Assembly: GCF_003855395.1 (NCBI RefSeq)
Contig: NZ_CP034015.1
Span: 878,001-942,000 of the forward strand
Direction: 5' to 3'
DNA from: Shewanella livingstonensis
Lineage (GTDB): Bacteria; Pseudomonadota; Gammaproteobacteria; Enterobacterales; Shewanellaceae
Length of the DNA stretch: 64,000 nt
Below are positions 36,933 to 45,259 of the stretch, one piece after another; within the stretch, counting starts at the first letter, position 1; every line of letters starts with the position of its first letter. The notes beneath the pieces were generated by a model. It was not told the origin of the DNA, did not search any database, and was given only the letters and a program-made list of their open reading frames with translations. The position numbers and the translations under genes are program-made.

Positions 36933-38513
36933 TTATTGCGGCAAGCTAATGACGAACATTGGTCCGCCAAGTGGTGAAGTAGCAACATAACGAATCGCTC
37001 CCTTGAGCTGAGTTGCTGCGTTAAATGCCGCGGCGAGACCTAAGCCTACGCCCCCTTTGTGGCGAGCGGTGGTAAAGAATGGCTCAAAAATATGTTCGGC
37101 TATGTCACTGGGAATAACGGCACCATTATTTTGAATTTCGATATAAATACTATTTGGTTCAACCACTACATTAATGTGGATCTTCGCTTGTAGGACATCT
37201 TTAAAAGCATGTAAAAATGCATTTGATATCACGTTATTGATGACTTGGGTGAGTAAACTGGCATTACTATAAATCTCTAATGTCTCATCAATACTTATGC
37301 TTATTTCGACATTTTGTGGTGAAAATATCATTATTGTTGAGTCTGTAATATCGCGTAATTGATGAAGTAGATTAAACTGGGTGTTTTTCTCTTGGCTTTG
37401 CTCTGCCGCAATAGACTTAAATTGTTGGATCAAATAACTGGCACGAGTAATGTTGCTGACAATTAGCTGACTGCTTTGTTGGTATTGTTCTAAAATCCCG
37501 TTAATTTGTTCTAATGTGGCATGATCGCTATGGATAAGTTTGATCAAATCTTCTACATGAGACAACTGTGAACTGGCAGCCGTTAAACAAATACCAATAG
37601 GGGTATTAATTTCATGAGCAACACCAGACACTAATCCACCTAACGCCGCCATTTTTTCTTTTTCTATAAGAACTTGTTGTGTTCTCTTTAACATCTGCAA
37701 TGATTGCTCAAGTTCTCTGGTTTGTTCTTTAACTTGGCGAGCAAGCTCATCTTTATAGCTACGTTCTAATAGCAGTAGGCGATCTCGATCTTCAACAGCG
37801 TGTAATAGATCGACTTTTGATTGGCGTAATGCTTGATAAGATCCCCTAATTTGTTGTTGCATTGTATTCACGGCTTCTGCGACTAAACTGAATTCATCTC
37901 GTTGTGGTTTACGATTAAAGTCTAAGGGCGTATAGGTTTTATCTAAGCTAATACCATCGCAATACTGGCTTAATTGGCGAAGATGCTTAGTAACATTGAA
38001 CCACACCAGAAACAAGATAAACCCTGCAACGAAGAATGTTTTGATCGCGTTGGACAATAAAATGAGGATTGCTTTATTGTATAAACGATCATAAATCACA
38101 TTTAGATCGGCTTGTACGATAAGCGTGCCTACAGGAATGCTTTCATTATTAGTGTAAATTAACGGAAATTGCTTTTCGATAACGGCCTTTTTTTTATATT
38201 CGCCAAAGTGCCACTCTTGATTACTGTCGTCACGGATAGAAATATAGTTTATGTCAGGTAACTGACTTAAACCATGGAGCTGGGTGTTGATTAAATGTTC
38301 ATCTATTACCCATATGCTAGCTGCTAGCACATCTAAATTGACTGCTTCTATACTAGAAAAAACCCGATCAATTCTACTTACATCATTTTGGTAATCGCTG
38401 ACTAGCTGATAAGCGGTGGTTACAATTGTAATTAAAGAGCTAAATACCACAATAGAAAGCGTCAATTTTCGAGCTATCGGACTTTGCAACAACTGTCGTA
38501 TGGATATCAGCAT
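36933..38513 (-). CDS. Orphan membrane sensor histidine kinase
   Basis: 526 residues. Helices at about 15-37 and 151-173 bound a periplasmic sensing region of about 110 residues; a HAMP-like segment and a coiled coil (about 250-290) follow. The H-box is GGLVSGVAHEINTPIGICL with His300, of the class found in GAF/PAS-linked or respiratory kinases; N box NNVISNAFLHAF and G2 VGLGLAAAFNAATQLKG are present. No response regulator is adjacent, so the partner is elsewhere. Confidence 0.9.
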   Translation of the reverse strand: MLISIRQLLQSPIARKLTLSIVVFSSLITIVTTAYQLVSDYQNDVSRIDRVFSSIEAVNLDVLAASIWVIDEHLINTQLHGLSQLPDINYISIRDDSNQEWHFGEYKKKAVIEKQFPLIYTNNESIPVGTLIVQADLNVIYDRLYNKAILILLSNAIKTFFVAGFILFLVWFNVTKHLRQLSQYCDGISLDKTYTPLDFNRKPQRDEFSLVAEAVNTMQQQIRGSYQALRQSKVDLLHAVEDRDRLLLLERSYKDELARQVKEQTRELEQSLQMLKRTQQVLIEKEKMAALGGLVSGVAHEINTPIGICLTAASSQLSHVEDLIKLIHSDHATLEQINGILEQYQQSSQLIVSNITRASYLIQQFKSIAAEQSQEKNTQFNLLHQLRDITDSTIMIFSPQNVEISISIDETLEIYSNASLLTQVINNVISNAFLHAFKDVLQAKIHINVVVEPNSIYIEIQNNGAVIPSDIAEHIFEPFFTTARHKGGVGLGLAAAFNAATQLKGAIRYVATSPLGGPMFVISLPQ

Positions 38514-38743
38514 AATTTCTTCAATGTGATTTAATTAAGGGCAATGATTTACCTGCAATATAAGGCACTTACAGTGTATTCCGATAGTATTAATTGTAAT
38601 GTTATGTATTTTATTTAAGCATAGCTTGAAAGGCCTAATATACTGTAGATAAACATAAATAAATATGCACATAGCCGCATGTTTACTGGCATATATTTTG
38701 CTTAGTCTTAGTAGGATCGAAAATCTGACACTGCGAGTAAGCT

Positions 38744-39355
38744 ATGATGAAAATGAAAGTAAGTTCAATAAAGTTGTTTAATAGCAAGCGTTTGTTCGTA
38801 AGTGCTATGTCATGGGTTGTCGTAACATGCACTAGTTTACTGTTTGCGCCTAAAGATTTATTGGCGTTTTTATCGCTAGACCATCTTGTTAATCAATATA
38901 GTCAGTTTATTGGCTTAGGGTTAATTATGGGTGTGGCTTATTTTTTAAGTCAAATATTTGCCTTTATTGTCGATGAGTCCATCGTATTTTTACGTCAAAA
39001 ACGTACTGTAGAAACCATTGATGCAAAAGTAAAACTACTTGATCCGGCTGAAAGAGCTTTGCTACGCGAATTCTTTTTACAAGGACAAACTATTTTAACC
39101 TTGCCACAAAACGAGTTAGCGGTGAAAAACTTGCTTAACACTAGCATACTAGAGATGTTAGGAAATGAACGTCACTATGCGATTCAGGGGCCAACGGCTG
39201 AATATAAAATTTCGATGCAAGCTCGTAATTATTTAAATCGTGATGTATTACGTTTACCTGCAGGCGAGCCAAGTGCAGAAGAGATGACTTATTTGATAAA
39301 AACGCGGCCACACTTTATTAATGGATTAGTTCAATCGCGAAAACATGCCGCGTAA
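38744..39355 (+). CDS. Superinfection-exclusion B (SieB) family membrane protein
   Basis: 203 residues. Two N-terminal membrane helices (about 16-36 and 51-75) separated by a short loop with FAPKDLLAFLSLDHLVNQYSQ, followed by a basic cytoplasmic helix and a domain that starts LDPAERALLREFFLQGQTILTLP. This is the pattern of the SieB family, named for the lambda/P22 protein that aborts infection by competing phages. Chromosomal members are widespread and their role is not established. It sits about 660 bases upstream of the tRNA-Leu element, but has ordinary base composition and is not inside it. Confidence 0.75.
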   Translation: MMKMKVSSIKLFNSKRLFVSAMSWVVVTCTSLLFAPKDLLAFLSLDHLVNQYSQFIGLGLIMGVAYFLSQIFAFIVDESIVFLRQKRTVETIDAKVKLLDPAERALLREFFLQGQTILTLPQNELAVKNLLNTSILEMLGNERHYAIQGPTAEYKISMQARNYLNRDVLRLPAGEPSAEEMTYLIKTRPHFINGLVQSRKHAA

Positions 39356-39390
39356 TAAGGAACTGTTAGCTGAAGTTGGTCTGCGTGAGT

Positions 39391-39420
39391 AAAAAAAGAT
39401 GGGGGCCACAGAGCCCCCAG
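39391..39420 (-). terminator. Terminator of the DUF3149 mini-gene
   Basis: On the minus strand TGGGGGC pairs with GCCCCCA around a 6-base loop and is followed within three bases by seven T residues. It lies about 110 bases past the stop of the DUF3149 gene. Confidence 0.75.
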
Positions 39421-39530
39421 TCTGGCACAAAAACACTCCATGTGTTTTATCGCCAATGTATTATTCGCAAGGAAGTATCCATATTGATAATGAATAATAA
39501 GCAGTAAAATAACTTAACCTAATAAAAGAC

Positions 39531-39662
39531 TTACTTAGTAGGCGCAGATTTCACAATAAACATCCACATTAGATAAGACATTATTCCAAAGGTACAAAAA
39601 ATTACCATCATAGAAAGTAATCCTATCGCGTTACCAAACATTAAATCCAACCAAAATGCCAT
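39531..39662 (-). CDS. DUF3149 single-helix membrane mini-protein
   Basis: 43 residues: MAFWLDLMFGNAIGLLSMM, then a hydrophobic helix continuing to FIVKSAPTK. The pattern FWxDLMFGNxIGLLSM and the MWMF(I)xKS end are those of the DUF3149 family, short inner-membrane proteins of gammaproteobacteria with no known function. A GAGGA ribosome binding site precedes the ATG at 39662. Confidence 0.82.
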   Translation of the reverse strand: MAFWLDLMFGNAIGLLSMMVIFCTFGIMSYLMWMFIVKSAPTK

Positions 39663-40014
39663 GATATTTATCCTCTGGAATATGAAATCATGATCATCAT
39701 AAAGTCAAAGTTACGCCACAATACTGATCTTGATCAATCTTCAGCCGTCATAATGTTATCTTTGTGTAAAATTGCTAATTAGCTCACAAAAAATCCTCTA
39801 TTCATCTCAATGAGCGACTATGAATGACTTTTGAGCAATTAAATGCTTTTTATAGAAAAGAATAGGTAAAGGGCTTGCGATTATTAAATGCAAAGGTATA
39901 ATCGCCAACACTCAATTGTGACAATATAAATTGAGTCATAGCGTTATTAGTTTTGCAAAGAGATTTGGATTAGTCAGATAACTTTGCAAAGCTAAATGTA
40001 GCTTAACAGTCTTT

Positions 40015-40099
40015 GCCTGAGTGATGAAATTGGTATACATGGGGGATTCAAAATCCCCTGCTTCGCGGCGTGTCGGTTCGAGTCCGACCTCAGGTACCA
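40015..40099 (+). tRNA. tRNA-Leu (anticodon CAA)
   Basis: 85 nt from GCCTGAG to CAGGTACCA with encoded CCA. Acceptor GCCTGAG/CTCAGGT, anticodon arm GGGGATT-CAA-AATCCCC giving anticodon CAA (reads UUG), a long variable arm typical of tRNA-Leu (TGCTTCGCGGCG), and T arm GTCGGTTCGAGTCCGAC. It is the integration site of the element that follows; integration left the gene intact. Confidence 0.96.
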
Positions 40100-40278
40100 T
40101 TATTTAAAAAGCCCCGTTCTTAATTGAACGGGGCTTTTTAATGTGTATAATTTATTGATTTTATAGATTAATTATATAGATAATGGTTTGTTAATTACTA
40201 TTTAACCTGGTGATAGTAGCTAACGTCGCTTTAGGCGCTTCAGCTGATAAAACCTATATATGCTCCACTATTGAGATA
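40046..40278 (+). repeat. Left attachment repeat (233-bp perfect direct repeat, copy 1)
   Basis: Runs from the anticodon loop of tRNA-Leu, through the tRNA 3' part and its terminator, to GAGATA. It is identical base for base to 42792-43024. The integrase crossover site must lie within it, presumably in the tRNA portion. Confidence 0.95.
40106..40139 (+). terminator. tRNA-Leu transcript terminator (copy 1)
   Basis: AAAAAGCCCCGTTC pairs with GAACGGGGCTTTTT, loop TTAATT. The same hairpin is present in the right repeat at 42852-42885. Confidence 0.93.
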
Positions 40279-40595
40279 TGGCTAATCAAGTAATAACTGG
40301 TGAGTTTGATGGTTCAAAGGTATTCGAAAAAGGAGCTGAAGGACTCGTTGGTGGCGCTATAGGTAAAGCCGCTGCGAAACTTGCTGTTGCTGGAAGGGGG
40401 CTCCCTAATAATTCAACAACACAAGCTGCACATAATATGTCTGAATCATCATCTCAAAGAGTTCTAGCTGGTTCAAAATCTTTGAGTTCAACTCCTGGAA
40501 ATCGTGTTGTGGCTGAGGTTAAAGCTGGTGCGGCGTATGGGACAGGGGTAGCTGCAGGTGATTTAGGAGCAGAAAAATTAAATGAAAAGCAGTAA
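40278..40595 (+). pseudogene. Probable fragment of a large toxin or adhesin (C-terminal tail)
   Basis: 105 residues. The ATG coincides with the last base of the left 233-bp repeat, has no ribosome binding site, and is preceded two codons upstream by an in-frame stop inside the repeat: the frame looks cut at the element boundary. The sequence (ANQVITGEFDGSKVFEKGAEGLVGGAIGKAA) recalls the pre-toxin or C-terminal glycine/alanine-rich segments of RHS or hemagglutinin-type polymorphic toxins. The gene that follows overlaps it by 14 bases. It may be untranslated; the family likeness is an impression, not a match. Confidence 0.5.
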
Positions 40596-40830
40596 TGATT
40601 TATTTAAATATACTATTTATTCAATTGGAGCTGGCTTAGCTAGTTTTATATTCGTATTACTTCTAAACATCACTGGGCAATATTTCGGCTTTAAACAAAA
40701 TGAAAATGTACCGATTGACGAAATCGGGTACATTAATGTCATTTTGTTTTTGATTACTATTGCAATTGAAGCCGCAGCCGCATATGGGCTAGTTTTTAGC
40801 TTAATTCATAAGGTATTTAGATTTAAATAA
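40582..40830 (+). CDS. Small two-helix membrane protein, possible immunity protein
   Basis: 82 residues with two clear membrane helices (about 9-31 and 50-72), loop enriched in Asn/Glu between them, and a basic C-terminus (HKVFRFK). It starts within the last codons of the toxin-like ORF (14-base overlap), a coupling typical of toxin-immunity pairs. Its function is unknown; the immunity role is inferred only from position and topology. Confidence 0.55.
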   Translation: MKSSNDLFKYTIYSIGAGLASFIFVLLLNITGQYFGFKQNENVPIDEIGYINVILFLITIAIEAAAAYGLVFSLIHKVFRFK

Positions 40831-41413
40831 GAACACATGTTGATGATCCACAGGGCTTAAGAAATTTTGCGTTCTGGTTAGTCTTGATTCGTATCTTGTT
40901 TGTTCTGTTGCCGGATTGATTGGTTATTTTTCAGCGGAACACTGGCCAATCTTTTTCGGAACCGAAGCAACGTTAGGGCGGAATATACACCTGTATATTT
41001 CGCCTTGTTTGACCAGCGTTCCGTTTTTCTTTGGTCATGATAGTCAAAACAATCTTGCCAGCATTCCGTTAGAGATTGGCCACTAGTTCACTGCATTATG
41101 CTCACTTGTTGATTTTTTGTCAGGTGGTGATGAGCCTTTTTAGACCCATTGTAGAGTCTGGGAGACGAAAATCAGGATCACTGAAGGCTAGTGCTAACTC
41201 TTCGCTTATGAGCTGAAGGCCACCTCTGAATTATCAATATAAATAAAGCTGCTTTCTTTTTACTGAACTGATAACGCCAAGTTCTTTGGCAACAAGTAGA
41301 TAATTCAGCACTGCATAGCCATAGATCTTGCTCATACTTTGACAGCAGTGAGTCCCCGAAGTTCTGGAGGGTGAGCCGCATGAACTATTGCCTACTCGAA
41401 CTGCTCTTAAACG
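40831..41413. other. Non-coding, palindrome-rich stretch inside the element
   Basis: 583 bases without a supportable gene. GGCGGAATATACA pairs with TGTATATTTCGCC (40977-41004, one mismatch), nested inside GGAAC...GTTCC (40968-41029). ACTGGCCAATCT (about 40930) is inverted as AGATTGGCCACT (about 41075). A minus-strand frame at 41178-41381 lacks support. The region looks like the remains of a palindromic repeat or of deleted genes. Confidence 0.55.
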
Positions 41414-42697
41414 TTAAATACAGCCTCGGCGCTTATAGCTGGCTTGCCACTCTTTAAACAGCTCTGTTAGCCTAGCTTCATTTTGTTTACTGCCAGATGC
41501 TTTTTTGTCTTTTACTTTGGTTTTTTCTTTACCTAGGTCAACACCCGATAGCTCTTTACTGTACATCTTCGGGGTAACATGGCTGTAGTGTTGTTCAATC
41601 ATGGCAATGCTGGTTCCACACTGTTTAGCTAATACCTCCATGCTGACGTTACCAGACATTAGTTGCCATGTGATGTAAGTATGACGCAGGGAGTACAACG
41701 TTCTGACACCATGTGGTGACGACTTCAAACCAATTTCCGATATCGCTTTTTCAAACGCCTTACCGAGTTCTTTGCTCGAAGTTCCATCCGCTAGTTTAAA
41801 TAGCTTGTCTGAAGGTTTTCTATTAGGAAATCGTTCTCGTAATGATTGAACGCTGGAGAATATTTCATCACGGCATACGACTTCTCGGATACCTGTATGC
41901 TTGACCGTTTTGCCTTTTCTCACAGTGATATAGAAGATAATGTTGTGTTCATTAGTATCGATATTGATGTCACCCCACGTGAGGCTTTCCATCTCCGTAC
42001 CGGGTCGAATACCCGTATTAACTGCAAATTCCATGTAGTCGAGAAGTAGCTCACGAATTTGGCGGGTTTTTTCCCTAATACTGTTTTGCTCAAGTGCTAA
42101 TACCGCATCGAAGGCTCTTTCATATTCCTCATGAGAGAAATGTGCTCGACGTTGCGATCCCGCACCTTTGGTCGATAGGGGAGGGACTTGAGCTGCTAAC
42201 ATCCATTTATGATCTACTGCTTCTTTAAAAACCAACTGCATGGCGGCGTTGTGATTCAGCAGCGTTGATTTGGCAGGGACACGCTGGAATTGTTCAATAC
42301 GCCATTTATCAAACTCACGCAGCTTTTCACTATCAATTGAGGTAATGTAAATACGGTCGAAAAAAGGGATATGGTACTTACGCAATACCTGAATATAAGT
42401 CTTATAGTTAAGTGCCCCAGTTTCATTATCCAGAGCCTCTTGCATGTTGATAATTGCTTTTTCAGCTACATCGCGAAAGCGTTTTGTGCTGACCAGAATA
42501 TTACGGTCAGCCATGAATTGGTATTCCATTTGAAGCCGATAGGCCATGCCGATGGCTTTCTCTTTTTCTTTCTGCTTAGTCGCTTTAGAATGCCACTTAC
42601 CAGCTACTTTGATGCGGGCATACCAACGCTTGCTATTGTCTTGTAGGTAGACGTATAGTTCGTCTGAAATATCGTGTCTTTCAACCTGTTTGCTCAT
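41414..42697 (-). CDS. Tyrosine recombinase (phage-type integrase)
   Basis: 427 residues. The N-terminal SAM-like core-binding part is followed by the catalytic domain: Arg231 in GIRPGTEMESLTW, SLRHTYI with Arg338 and His339 (the first HxLR His replaced by Tyr335, as in many integrases), and nucleophile Tyr371 in IEQHYSHVTP. The basic tail is KEKTKVKDKKASGSK. It lies 95 bases inside the right repeat and reads away from it, the usual att-int layout. It presumably recombines the tRNA-Leu site. Two TTTGCAAAG boxes lie just upstream. Confidence 0.93.
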   Translation of the reverse strand: MSKQVERHDISDELYVYLQDNSKRWYARIKVAGKWHSKATKQKEKEKAIGMAYRLQMEYQFMADRNILVSTKRFRDVAEKAIINMQEALDNETGALNYKTYIQVLRKYHIPFFDRIYITSIDSEKLREFDKWRIEQFQRVPAKSTLLNHNAAMQLVFKEAVDHKWMLAAQVPPLSTKGAGSQRRAHFSHEEYERAFDAVLALEQNSIREKTRQIRELLLDYMEFAVNTGIRPGTEMESLTWGDINIDTNEHNIIFYITVRKGKTVKHTGIREVVCRDEIFSSVQSLRERFPNRKPSDKLFKLADGTSSKELGKAFEKAISEIGLKSSPHGVRTLYSLRHTYITWQLMSGNVSMEVLAKQCGTSIAMIEQHYSHVTPKMYSKELSGVDLGKEKTKVKDKKASGSKQNEARLTELFKEWQASYKRRGCI

Positions 42698-42791
42698 AGT
42701 CTGATTCTGAAGTGGTTTTGCAAAGAATTTGCAAAGTAAGATATTTATAACGTAACTAGCTGATAATTAATAGCCATTTTACACACTATCT

Positions 42792-43024
42792 ATTCAAAAT
42801 CCCCTGCTTCGCGGCGTGTCGGTTCGAGTCCGACCTCAGGTACCATTATTTAAAAAGCCCCGTTCTTAATTGAACGGGGCTTTTTAATGTGTATAATTTA
42901 TTGATTTTATAGATTAATTATATAGATAATGGTTTGTTAATTACTATTTAACCTGGTGATAGTAGCTAACGTCGCTTTAGGCGCTTCAGCTGATAAAACC
43001 TATATATGCTCCACTATTGAGATA
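42792..43024 (+). repeat. Right attachment repeat (233-bp perfect direct repeat, copy 2)
   Basis: Identical to 40046-40278; it carries only the 3' part of tRNA-Leu from the anticodon loop on, plus the terminator at 42852-42885. The DNA after 43024 is the presumed original chromosome downstream of the tRNA. Confidence 0.95.
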
Positions 43025-43284
43025 AAAGTCATCTCACTCATCTATGGATAGCTTGAGTCATCAATTTTCGTTTCAGTGCGTATCAGTTAACTATAATAGG
43101 ATAACGATAACTATTTATGTTATGTGAATGCAGCCTTAAATCATTATCAATAGTCTTTACCTTGCGAATTCAATTTTGATCCAAAATAAATAGCTTAAAA
43201 TATAACCTGTATTATTTTGGCGCTGTTGTAGGTAAATGTTGTCTATACTTAATGAGTGAAGCTAACTGATTGAGGGTAAAGTAA

Positions 43285-44229
43285 ATGAAAGCAAAATTAT
43301 TTGTGAGTAAACTTAACCAGATAACAAAAGCACTTATCTCTATGACTCCAGCTCAGAGAGAGGTAGTTCACCAGTCAATTCAAGCATTAGATACCGAAAT
43401 CCCTATAGATGAGCTGTTCCAACCACTTTTTGATTCAAGCCAGTTCAAAAAGTGGGGGAAAGCAGGTGGAGTACAACGATATCGCTGCAATAGCTGCAGT
43501 AAAACGTTTAACAACAAGACTAATACCCCGCTAGCTAGGCTGCATAAGAGCTGCATTTGGGTCGAGTATGCCCACTGTATGGCGTTGCGGTTAACGCTGA
43601 GGCAGGCGGCTAGAGTCTGTGGTATTAATCTTAAAACAGCCTTTTTATGGCGACATCGATTTCTTCAGGCTCAGGCAGGGAAAAATGATGACAAACTATC
43701 GGGCATTATCGAGGTTGATGAATTCTTTCTTGCCTATTCTGAAAAAGGTAATAAAACACTCGGTTCAGGTCAAAAAGCCAGAAAGCGCGGTGGTGATATT
43801 GATAAACGTACTAAAGAAGGCCAAGTTGCGGTGCTTCTTTCCATTGACCGCAGTAAACACATGATAGCGCCAATTTTATCTGCTGATACGTCTTCAGAAA
43901 TATCCATTAATCTTACTGAAAACATTGAAGAAAATTCAGTGCTTTGCAGCGATGGTGCATGGGCATATGTGAAGATAGCCAAACTAAAGCACTGTGACCA
44001 TAAGCGATTGATAAATGGGAAAATCAGAGTGATGGATAATATTTATCACATTCAGACTGTCAATGGTGCAATAGCGAATTTTAAAGCCTGGGTAAACGGA
44101 AGTATGAAGGGAGTAGCTACAAAATATTTATCGAATTATCTCGCTTGGTTTAAGGAAAGCAGCGCAAAGCTAGATAAACGGCAAATACTGTTGTCCGCTT
44201 ACGGTAGACAACAGTATTATGGAACATAG
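43285..44229 (+). CDS. IS1595-family transposase
   Basis: 314 residues. N-terminal region with FKKWGKAGGVQRYRCNSCSKTFN and TPLARLHK, then the DDE-type core: IIEVDEFF (Asp), VLCSDGAWAYV (Asp), and the terminal VNGAIANFKAWV...GVATKYLSNYLAWFKE, all as in ISSod11-like IS1595 elements. The second half of the N-terminal zinc ribbon (CNSC) is present, but the first CPxC has become PLFD, so the finger looks broken. CTGTTGT at 43223-43229 and its inverse ACAACAG at 44208-44214 may mark the element ends; boundaries are uncertain. Confidence 0.85.
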   Translation: MKAKLFVSKLNQITKALISMTPAQREVVHQSIQALDTEIPIDELFQPLFDSSQFKKWGKAGGVQRYRCNSCSKTFNNKTNTPLARLHKSCIWVEYAHCMALRLTLRQAARVCGINLKTAFLWRHRFLQAQAGKNDDKLSGIIEVDEFFLAYSEKGNKTLGSGQKARKRGGDIDKRTKEGQVAVLLSIDRSKHMIAPILSADTSSEISINLTENIEENSVLCSDGAWAYVKIAKLKHCDHKRLINGKIRVMDNIYHIQTVNGAIANFKAWVNGSMKGVATKYLSNYLAWFKESSAKLDKRQILLSAYGRQQYYGT

Positions 44230-44454
44230 CCATTATTTTTGTACTAAGTTAAGTGCATGTAAACAAAGTTTAATATAAGATCTGAAATTATTTATATTAA
44301 ATAAATAGTATATTATCAATTGGTTATGTTTATTTTTAGGGTTGTTGTGTGGCATGTTTGGTTTTTCATCGCTATACAGTATTGCGATCTTACATGCAGG
44401 GCTTTAGTTTGACCTATATTCGTCAATTTTTGACGCTGATAAGAAGGAGTTTCC

Positions 44455-45153
44455 ATGCCAGTACAATTTAATGTCCAAATTGGTTCTTTTCGTAAAATCA
44501 ACAAGATCCCGAATGCTTGGTCAAATAATGATTACCTTCAATTGATGGCTATTATGGGCTTAAATGATGGTTTGGAAGACATGGAGGCCACTGAACTTAG
44601 AGAGATGTGCATGATGTCTCTAAATGATTTAGAGGCTAATGAAGCAGCTAAAATCGTCTTAACCCATTTATTCAGTGAGTTGGCTGAAGGCAAAATTGAT
44701 CAGTTAAGTAATGATATGATTGGCGATAGAATGTGGGAGGAGTATTCTGATTGCTTACTTCATGAAGGTTTTTTTAGTGCGTATGCATTACTGAGAGAAG
44801 CATTTAATGGTGTTTTCGCCGAGCCTACCGGTGTTGAGTTTATGGTTGATGTCACCGCAACAGATGCAAACGATTTAACCATATTCGATGAGTCATTGCA
44901 TGCCTCAATGGTACGTCTTTTAGCGTCAGGTTTATCCCCTGATGCGTTATTACATCGATTATTTGAAGATCAAATCACCGGTACCCAATTTCCTGAAGCC
45001 GCAGGGATATTGTGGAAATTAGAAGCCGTATCAAGTGAAGGTTTATCTCGTCAGTTTAAGGTGGTCAGCTCAGACTTTTGGTTTGGAAAGCTGGCTAATA
45101 CAGAGCAATTTGAAGCTTCTTCTCATGCAGATGAATCTGATGAAGAAGAATAA
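44455..45153 (+). CDS. Conserved hypothetical cytoplasmic protein
   Basis: 232 residues, acidic, no signal or membrane segment. It is helical in the middle (LREMCMMSLNDLEANEAAKIVLTHLF), with a C-terminal acidic tail (SSHADESDEEE). The AGAAGGAG ribosome binding site and a terminator 30 bases past the stop support a real gene. The family is not recognised; similar proteins occur in Shewanella to my memory, without a function. Confidence 0.78.
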   Translation: MPVQFNVQIGSFRKINKIPNAWSNNDYLQLMAIMGLNDGLEDMEATELREMCMMSLNDLEANEAAKIVLTHLFSELAEGKIDQLSNDMIGDRMWEEYSDCLLHEGFFSAYALLREAFNGVFAEPTGVEFMVDVTATDANDLTIFDESLHASMVRLLASGLSPDALLHRLFEDQITGTQFPEAAGILWKLEAVSSEGLSRQFKVVSSDFWFGKLANTEQFEASSHADESDEEE

Positions 45154-45185
45154 TTAGCTTTATAATTTTCATTGTTTTACCTAAT

Positions 45186-45220
45186 AAAAAAACCAGCTGA
45201 ATAATACAGCTGGTTTTTTT
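45186..45220. terminator. Bidirectional terminator between the hypothetical gene and the subtilase
   Basis: AAAAAAACCAGCTG pairs with CAGCTGGTTTTTTT, loop of 7; it lies between convergent genes. Confidence 0.9.
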
Positions 45221-45259
45221 TATATCATTTTGGCAGTGCCAAATTAATGATTACTATTA

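Larger units (their letters stand above)
40046..43024. mobile_element. Compact tRNA-Leu-integrated element with tyrosine integrase
   Basis: Everything between two perfect 233-bp direct repeats (40046-40278 and 42792-43024) is foreign to the tRNA locus. The inserted unit, including one repeat copy, is 2746 bp. It encodes a minus-strand tyrosine integrase reading away from the right repeat, a truncated 105-residue ORF, an overlapping small membrane protein, and a palindromic non-coding stretch. It has no replication, structural or transfer genes, so it is a minimal island or remnant that could still excise. Confidence 0.9.
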
